Below, piece after piece: positions 4,811-9,242 of a DNA stretch of 9,242 nucleotides. Origin of the DNA: an uncultured Collinsella sp. (GTDB lineage Bacteria; Actinomycetota; Coriobacteriia; Coriobacteriales; Coriobacteriaceae); contig CABUHP010000050.1 of assembly GCA_902491415.1 (NCBI GenBank), positions 1-9,242 of the forward strand. The letters run 5' to 3'. Position 1 is the first letter of the stretch. Each line of letters starts with the position of its first letter. The translations under genes and the position numbers were made by a program. The notes under the pieces were generated by a model. The model was not told where the DNA came from. It worked only from the letters and a program-made list of their open reading frames with translations, and did no database searches.

Positions 4811-7252
4811 GTGGCAGAGCGTCCGACATACAAGCTCAGGTTTCTCGATTCTAAGAAGCGCTTTCCGGCGATGCCCGAGCAGCCTGCGGGACGCTCATAT
4901 GGCGTGGTCTGGAAACTCTTTGGCGAGGATCAGCATGAATCTTGTTATGTCGTCGAATTCGTTGGCAAAAGTCATGTGTCGCTTTTGGGCTACGTAAGCG
5001 TTTCGGGTGAGGTGTACAAGGTGGACCGCCCCGTCAGCGAGGCTCCGCTGCCCAACGATCCCGACATGGAACTGGTCCTTGACGAGTCGGATTCCGGTAT
5101 TGGTGAGATCATGGTAAGGGAAGCCAACGGTGCAATGCGCGCGTGTGCGCAAACTGCCGGCTCTCCCGAAGGCCCCATGCGCGAGCAGTCCGACCACGAG
5201 ACATGGAATTCGACCCGCGCCCTTCCTTACGGCGAGTTCATGGCCTCGATGTTCTTGCGTTACGTGATATTTGCCAACTCCGAAAGCGCTATTGTGAACA
5301 CGGCGGACGCCGGCGGACTCGACGAGGGTATGCAAAACGTTGTCGACAAGATCAAGCTCGTAAAGTTGCCCGAGCCGGTCGAGGTGTTTTTGGGCTTTAA
5401 CACGGCACCGCTCCCCGATGCTATCGAGACGCTGCTTTACCGCGTTGACCATGCCGAGAATCCGAGCGGTATCGAGCGCTATGCCGCCGCCCTTATGAGC
5501 GAGGTCGACTTGCCCCGTCTGCGCACCATTGCCGCCAAGTCAGAAATGAGCCTAGCGCGCATCGACCGGTCAAAGTTGTTCTATCTCAATTTTGATCGTA
5601 GCCTGCTGGACCAGGACGAGATTGACATGCTGCTTGCCATCGAGTGCCGTCTCAGCCGCCTCTCCGGCATCCTCGAGCGCATCGGGGCTGGATTGGCCCC
5701 TGCGGCATCCTCGCCGAGCCTTGAGGGCTGCGCGCTCTTTGATGCGTGGCATATCGCCAAGACGACCAACGATGTTCCCCGACTGCTCGATACGGCCTCG
5801 AGCGATAACCCGTGGGCCAAGCCGGGAACGGTTTCGTGCCAGCCGGGCGGCGAGTGGGACGTGCGCACCCGTTTTGCGCGAATCGTTGAGGCGCTCAACG
5901 TGGTCACGCGGCTCGACTATACCTATCGGGCAAACGTTGCCGAGGGGATTATGCTCGTTCGGTTTGGGCAGTCTGTCGTTGATGCCATGCTGCAACGTGA
6001 ATACGACGCTCAGGATGACGCCTGGCGCGAGCTGGACGAGGACACGCGCGCGATCTGGGCCGCGGAGCACGATGCGCGCGTGGCACTCACGCTTGCGGCA
6101 GCGTGTTTTGCCGCGGGCACCTGCATCACGCGCTGCTATGTGCAGATTGCTGCTCCCGACAGTGAGCAGGGCGAGCGCGTTGTTGCAACGTATTTCTTTG
6201 GGCGCGCGGCCTATCTGGCCGATTGCGTGCCTGTCGCCAAGGATCTTGAGAGCATGGACATGGACGATATGCCGTGCAAGCGTGTGCTTGAGGCGTATGA
6301 GTCAACCGCTCCGGAGACGATTGAGCCTGCGGAGGTTCATGCTCGTCCGCGTGATGACCATCGCACGCTGCCGCCGGCGCTGCGCGATCTGCTGCTTGCC
6401 GATACGGCTGACGAGTTGGAGGTCATGGAAGAGGACGATGACCCATACGTGGCCCGTGTTGTTGAATTGCGCGAGCAGGCAAAAGTAGACCGTACAGGTG
6501 CTTTTGAAGGCTTTTCCCGTCTTGTCGAGGAGTTGGAGGCTAAGTGCACTGTCGCCGAGCTTTTGGCGACAGGTCCGGTTCAAACGCAGTTTTGCGATAA
6601 CCAGCTGGTGCGCATGGTGCTACCGGTGTTGGAAGAAGACCGCTCTGTGCGAATCCTTCGTGCGCCCGATGCGCTGTACTTTGCCCAGCACGAGATCTGC
6701 AGCTTTTACGCCGAGCAAGAGGACTTTGAACGAGCGCTGCCCGAGGTGCGCCATCTTTACGATCTGGCGCGCTCGTCCATGCAATCGCACTTTGCGCTCA
6801 TCAACGTGCTTGCGCGTCTGGAGCGCTTTGACGAGATTATCGAGGTGGCGCGCCACGGCCTACGTATTGCCAGCGATCGTTCTGCAATCGGCTACCTGTT
6901 CTATCGCTTGGCGTTTGCCTATTGGAATTGCGATCAGCTCGACCTGGCGCTGGCTTGTTACCGTCTCGTGCCGCGCGGCGAGGAGTCGGGCAGTAGCGCG
7001 CTGGAAGAAATGCAGGGCCTTATGAACGAGATGGGCGTTAGCGAGCCTCCGACGTTCGAGGAAGCGGTCGAGACCATCCGCAAGGCTGGACTCGAGCTGC
7101 CGCCAGTGTCCGCCGTGACGAATCAGCTGACAGATGCCGCTGTGCAACTGGTCGACAACGGCTTCTTTTTCCTGGCACGCGGTTGCATCTTTCAAATGTG
7201 GCGCACCATGGGCAACGACGAGCTCGGCTCCCTCAACCGCTCGCTGGGGTAG
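4811..7252 (+). CDS. Large TPR-repeat protein, 813 aa, function unknown
   Basis: The GTG at 4811 follows AGGGTG (4798-4803) by seven bases; the frame ends at TAG 7250-7252. No signal peptide or clear membrane segment is visible, so it is probably cytoplasmic. Residues 1-200 look beta-rich (for example GVVWKLFGED, VSLLGYVSVSGEVYKVD); 200-460 are largely helical, including an Ala-rich stretch around 423-441; 500-560 is an acidic linker (VMEEDDDPY); and 620-725 contain three consecutive TPR-like helix pairs of about 34 residues (LYFAQHEICSFYAEQEDFERA; SMQSHFALINVLARLERFDEI; IGYLFYRLAFAYWNCDQLDLA). TPRs mediate protein-protein contacts. No enzymatic motif is recognised. The gene stands alone between two independently expressed tRNA genes on the same strand. 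It is surely a real gene by length, SD and codon use, but neither partner nor pathway can be named. Confidence 0.9.
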   Translation: MAERPTYKLRFLDSKKRFPAMPEQPAGRSYGVVWKLFGEDQHESCYVVEFVGKSHVSLLGYVSVSGEVYKVDRPVSEAPLPNDPDMELVLDESDSGIGEIMVREANGAMRACAQTAGSPEGPMREQSDHETWNSTRALPYGEFMASMFLRYVIFANSESAIVNTADAGGLDEGMQNVVDKIKLVKLPEPVEVFLGFNTAPLPDAIETLLYRVDHAENPSGIERYAAALMSEVDLPRLRTIAAKSEMSLARIDRSKLFYLNFDRSLLDQDEIDMLLAIECRLSRLSGILERIGAGLAPAASSPSLEGCALFDAWHIAKTTNDVPRLLDTASSDNPWAKPGTVSCQPGGEWDVRTRFARIVEALNVVTRLDYTYRANVAEGIMLVRFGQSVVDAMLQREYDAQDDAWRELDEDTRAIWAAEHDARVALTLAAACFAAGTCITRCYVQIAAPDSEQGERVVATYFFGRAAYLADCVPVAKDLESMDMDDMPCKRVLEAYESTAPETIEPAEVHARPRDDHRTLPPALRDLLLADTADELEVMEEDDDPYVARVVELREQAKVDRTGAFEGFSRLVEELEAKCTVAELLATGPVQTQFCDNQLVRMVLPVLEEDRSVRILRAPDALYFAQHEICSFYAEQEDFERALPEVRHLYDLARSSMQSHFALINVLARLERFDEIIEVARHGLRIASDRSAIGYLFYRLAFAYWNCDQLDLALACYRLVPRGEESGSSALEEMQGLMNEMGVSEPPTFEEAVETIRKAGLELPPVSAVTNQLTDAAVQLVDNGFFFLARGCIFQMWRTMGNDELGSLNRSLG

Positions 7253-7263
7253 GCGAAGCCTCC

Positions 7264-7313
7264 AAGGAGGAAAGGATGCTAGGCAATTAGAAAATTTCCT
7301 CTTGCCCATCCTT
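7264..7313 (+). other. Strong SD, 4-codon mini-ORF and two alternative hairpins
   Basis: AAGGAGG (7264-7270), a near-ideal ribosome-binding site, is followed after five bases by ATG CTA GGC AAT TAG (7276-7290), encoding only MLGN. Two mutually exclusive stems involve this segment: 7265-7273 with 7295-7303 (9 bp, hiding the SD) and 7272-7278 with 7307-7313 (7 bp, hiding the ATG) stacked on 7282-7286 with 7302-7306. It may be a leader peptide, a regulatory minigene or the remnant of a lost gene start. Neither stem has a U-run. Confidence 0.35.
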
Positions 7314-7330
7314 GACTGTTTGGTTACTAT
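7302..7330 (+). promoter_or_regulatory. tRNA-Ser promoter
   Basis: TTGCCC (7302-7307) and TACTAT (7325-7330) are 17 bases apart, placing the start about eight bases before the tRNA at 7345. A nearer TTGACT (7312-7317) matches the -35 consensus better but has no -10 at usable distance. Confidence 0.5.
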
Positions 7331-7344
7331 AGAACGGCTGTTAC

Positions 7345-7435
7345 GGAGAGCTGACCGAGAGGCCGAAGGTGCTCGCCTGCTAAGCGAGTATGCCCCAAAA
7401 GGGCATCTGGGGTTCGAATCCCCAGCTCTCCGCCA
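7345..7435 (+). tRNA. tRNA-Ser (anticodon GCT)
   Basis: A 91-base class II tRNA. The acceptor GGAGAGC pairs with GCTCTCC; the anticodon stem CTCGC pairs with GCGAG around loop CTGCTAA, giving GCT at 7379-7381 for AGC/AGU codons; a long variable arm (TGCCCC-AAAA-GGGCA) is present; the T-arm is TTCGAAT closed by GGGG/CCCC. Discriminator G and encoded CCA (7433-7435) follow. The long variable arm is the element gripped by the coiled coil of SerRS, encoded upstream in this window. Confidence 0.98.
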
Positions 7436-7449
7436 GTACGAATTTAAAG

Positions 7450-7476
7450 AAGGGTCCCATTTGGGGCCCTTTTTTT
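7450..7476 (+). terminator. tRNA-Ser terminator
   Basis: The 9-bp stem AAGGGTCCC (7450-7458) with GGGGCCCTT (7463-7471), one T-G wobble, has an ATTT loop and continues into five further T residues. It is a typical strong intrinsic terminator 14 bases after the tRNA. Confidence 0.92.
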
Positions 7477-7491
7477 GTGTGGAGAAAGGCG

Positions 7492-7508
7492 GCTGGGGAT
7501 TCGAACCC
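7492..7508. repeat. Inverted copy of the tRNA-Ser T-arm
   Basis: GCTGGGGATTCGAACCC is a perfect 17-base reverse complement of tRNA-Ser bases 7410-7426. It lies between the tRNA-Ser terminator and the carboxypeptidase terminator. Upstream bases GGAGAAAGGCG loosely resemble the reverse complement of the tRNA acceptor end, suggesting an inverted partial tRNA copy. No full tRNA can be folded here. Confidence 0.5.
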
Positions 7509-7510
7509 TC

Positions 7511-7542
7511 AAAAAGGAGGCATCCTTTCGGACGCCTCCTTT
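7511..7542 (-). terminator. Terminator of the carboxypeptidase gene
   Basis: Bases 7513-7525 pair with 7530-7542 (13 positions, one A-C mismatch). On the minus strand the loop reads GAAA (a GNRA tetraloop) and the stem runs into five U residues. It lies 24 bases beyond the stop at 7567. Confidence 0.88.
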
Positions 7543-7566
7543 CAGTGGACTTATTATTCTTGCGCC

Positions 7567-8907
7567 CTACATCTCAGGAGCCTTGGCTACGGTCTCGCTC
7601 TCTGCCGCAAGTGGGCGGTTGTCGATGCGGCGGCCCAAGCGGTCGAGCTTCACGAGGAGCCATTCAATGGGATTCGGCCCTGTGCCTTCCTCGTCGGCAA
7701 CCAGGTCCATGACGGCGACCTTGGTGCCGTCCTGCTTGAGCGTAACGCTGCCTACCTTGTCGCCAACATGCACCGTGCCCGAAAGGTCATCGTAGCTAAC
7801 TTTTTCGGTCACTTCGCCGGCGAGTGAGAACACCGTTGCCTGTGCGGCGGGGTCGGCGAGCGTGGCGTCGATCGTCTTGTCCGTCCAATCTGTCTGGCTA
7901 ATGCGTGCCATAAGCGGGTTGCCGTTGGCGGTCTTTTCCTGCGTGTTGGCGATTGCGACCGTCACCTTGTGACCGTAGTACCAATTGGCAAGGGCGGCGG
8001 TATCGGTAAAGCGCTAATCGGTGGTGGTGGAGTTCAAAATAACGGTGTAGATCTCGTCGCCGTCGCGGTTGTAGGCGCTCGTAAAGCAATAGCCCGCGTC
8101 GTCGGTGGTGCCGGTCTTGCCGCCGATGTTGCCATCTTGGCCCAGAAAATAGTTATGCGTGTCCATGGAATGCGAATGGTCGGTGCCGTCGGCGCCCGTG
8201 ACCTCGATCCAGGAATCCTCGCTCGCTACGACCTCGCGGATCGTGTCGTTTTTCATGGCCTCCTGCATCATCAGCGCCACGTCGTGTGCGGTTGAGTGCA
8301 TATCGCCAGCCCACTCATCAAAGTCCAGACCATGCGGGTTTTCAAAAAGCGTACCGGTGCAGCCGAGCTTCTTAGCGCGCTCGTTCATGGCCTTCACAAA
8401 TGTGGCCTCGGCGTCTTTGGTCTTAGGGTCGATCTTCTTGCCCACATATTCGGCGAGCACGATGGCGGCGTCGTTGCCCGAGGGAATCATCAGGCCGCGC
8501 AGCGCCTGCTCCACGGTAAGCTCGTCGCCTTCGAGCAAGCCGGCGGTCGAATTACCCACGGTGGCTGCGGCGTTGCTCACCGTGACCTTCTCGTCCATCT
8601 TGCAATTCTCGACGGTTAGGATTGCGGTCATGACCTTGGTGATCGAGGCAATCTTGACCTGCTCATCGGCGCCGCGCCCATAGTAGACGGTGCCGTCTTT
8701 GCCCATGACGAGGGCATTGGTCGCATCGATATCGGGCAGGTTTTCGGCCGTGATGCCGCGCGCATCGGCGGTTTTGCCGCAAACATTGTCGGTCGTGAGC
8801 ACTTGGGCGCCGGCGACGGTGGGCGCGCCAGCGGCAAGGGCGATAGCGCAGACAAAGCCGGCGGCAAGCTGGGCTGAGCGCTTTGCAAAAGAGGTGAGGG
8901 ACTTCAC
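7567..8907 (-). pseudogene. D-alanyl-D-alanine carboxypeptidase (peptidase S11) with internal TAG
   Basis: Low-molecular-weight penicillin-binding proteins of this family remove the terminal D-Ala of peptidoglycan stem pentapeptides outside the membrane. The favoured start is GTG 8907-8905: MKSLTSFAKR then a hydrophobic core and AGA form a signal peptide, and TATACT (8952-8947) lies just upstream as a -10. ATG 8976-8974 and GTG 9018-9016 are in frame but lack an SD or precede that -10. All catalytic motifs are present: SITK (88-91), SGN (143-145) and KTG (264-266). TAG at 8016-8014 is codon 298; the same frame then continues without a frameshift as RFTDTAALANWYYGHKV to TAG 7569-7567, 446 codons in all, so the C-terminal region is intact but cut off. 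A single C-to-T change from CAG (Gln) would explain it. The 297-aa product keeps the active site but loses the last part of the S11 domain and the PBP5-like tail. A recent mutation, a sequencing error or read-through are all possible. Confidence 0.85.
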
Positions 8908-8946
8908 AGATTTCGCTTTCGACGGGATGGTCTCTTCTGGAACTAG

Positions 8947-8952
8947 AGTATA
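8947..8952 (-). promoter_or_regulatory. Probable -10 of the carboxypeptidase gene
   Basis: TATACT on the minus strand, about 40 bases before the favoured GTG start at 8907. No convincing -35 is found at 16-18 bases, so the box stands alone. It argues against translation starting at 8976 or 9018. Confidence 0.4.
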
Positions 8953-9002
8953 TCGTTTGCCGGCGTCGACGATCATCGCGTGCGTGCGTGGCCCACATCC
9001 GC

Positions 9003-9039
9003 GCCCGAACGGGCACAAGGGTGCTTAAGGCCGACTTAA
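9003..9039. promoter_or_regulatory. Candidate operator sites in the divergent intergenic region
   Basis: GCCCGAACGGGC (9003-9014) is two complementary 5-base arms around AA. CTTAA occurs at 9024-9028 and 9035-9039, an 11-base period typical of tandem sites bound by OmpR/PhoB-family regulators, the family of the adjacent gene. The remainder of 8908-9104 shows only promoter candidates. Confidence 0.3.
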
Positions 9040-9078
9040 TCACCCACGCTTGTTGTGTGTGGCGTGCGTCGCCTCGGG

Positions 9079-9084
9079 CATAAT
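9079..9084 (+). promoter_or_regulatory. Probable -10 of the response-regulator gene
   Basis: CATAAT differs from the -10 consensus at one position and lies 20 bases before the ATG at 9105. The -35 region (TGTGTG at 17 bases spacing) is poor, so activation by a regulator is plausible. Confidence 0.4.
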
Positions 9085-9104
9085 GGAGCGCGAGAGGAGC
9101 ACGC

Positions 9105-9242
9105 ATGAACGAGCGCATTTTGGTAGTTGATGACGAGAAGGCCATCGCCGACTTGGTTGGCATCTACCTTACAAAAGAGGGCTTTGATGTCCAGATTGCC
9201 TATAGCGGGGCCGATGCTGCCAAGGCGATTTTGGAGCAGGAG
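9105..9242 (+). CDS. OmpR/PhoB-family response regulator, 3' end missing
   Basis: ATG at 9105 follows GAGAGGAG (9092-9099) by five bases. The 46 residues visible, beginning MNERILVVDDEKAIADLVG, are the start of a receiver domain: strand beta-1 ILVVDDE with the acidic pair D9-D10 that binds Mg2+, then helix alpha-1 and the strand FDVQIAY. The phospho-acceptor Asp and the DNA-binding domain lie beyond the window. The EKAIADLVGIYLTKEGF wording is most like the VanR-type subgroup of OmpR-family regulators, but the assignment rests on the first 46 residues only. A sensor kinase gene would be expected downstream. It is divergent from the carboxypeptidase gene across 197 bases. Confidence 0.9.
   Translation, partial: MNERILVVDDEKAIADLVGIYLTKEGFDVQIAYSGADAAKAILEQE

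Noticed and set aside
7390..7827. Plus-strand frames starting in tRNA-Ser and running into the carboxypeptidase region
   Set aside because: They read through the tRNA and two terminators and lie antisense to a gene with clear catalytic motifs.
7567..7965. C-terminal part of the carboxypeptidase as a separate gene from GTG 7965
   Set aside because: It is in the same frame as the upstream part, lacks a convincing SD and begins in the middle of the peptidase S11 end region, so it is the cut-off remainder rather than an independent gene.
1..9242. CRISPR array, insertion sequence with transposase, or prophage genes
   Set aside because: No regularly spaced direct repeats, transposase, integrase or phage structural protein was seen on either strand.

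Overview
The window is high-GC bacterial chromosome. Gene content, codon use (many GTG starts, G/C-rich third positions) and the protein sequences suggest an actinobacterium of the Coriobacteriia, most likely Collinsella or a close relative. This is judged from sequence character, without a database search. No CRISPR array, transposase, phage gene or toxin-antitoxin pair is visible. Most of the window is core chromosome with two lineage-specific genes embedded.

Layout, left to right. (1) 1-2194, plus strand: the 3' part of an SPFH/HIR-type membrane-scaffold gene, then rlmH six bases after it, then proC. (2) 2195-2353: a compact nested palindromic element fills exactly the space between the proC stop and the stop of a convergent 57-codon membrane-protein gene (2352-2525, minus). 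(3) 2526-2636: a divergent promoter region with a 12-bp palindromic -10, shared by that small gene and serS. (4) serS (2637-3920) with a UUCG-capped terminator. (5) An unrecognised 125-aa gene (4094-4471) whose promoter overlaps an exact GAAC-N4-GTTC LexA/SOS box. (6) tRNA-Arg(ACG) with promoter and terminator, then an unrecognised 813-aa protein with C-terminal TPR repeats (4811-7252), then tRNA-Ser(GCT) with promoter and terminator. (7) On the minus strand, a D-alanyl-D-alanine carboxypeptidase gene (7567-8907) broken by one in-frame TAG. (8) A divergent intergenic region and the start of an OmpR/PhoB-family response regulator (9105 to the window end).

Functionally, rlmH (ribosome methylation), serS, tRNA-Ser and tRNA-Arg serve translation; proC makes proline; the carboxypeptidase trims cell-wall stem peptides; the SPFH protein and the divergent regulator concern the envelope and signalling. 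The least ordinary observations are the nested palindrome, the SOS-box-controlled orphan gene, inverted copies of the tRNA T-arm after both tRNA genes, a strong Shine-Dalgarno serving only a 4-codon ORF within two mutually exclusive hairpins, and the interrupted carboxypeptidase.
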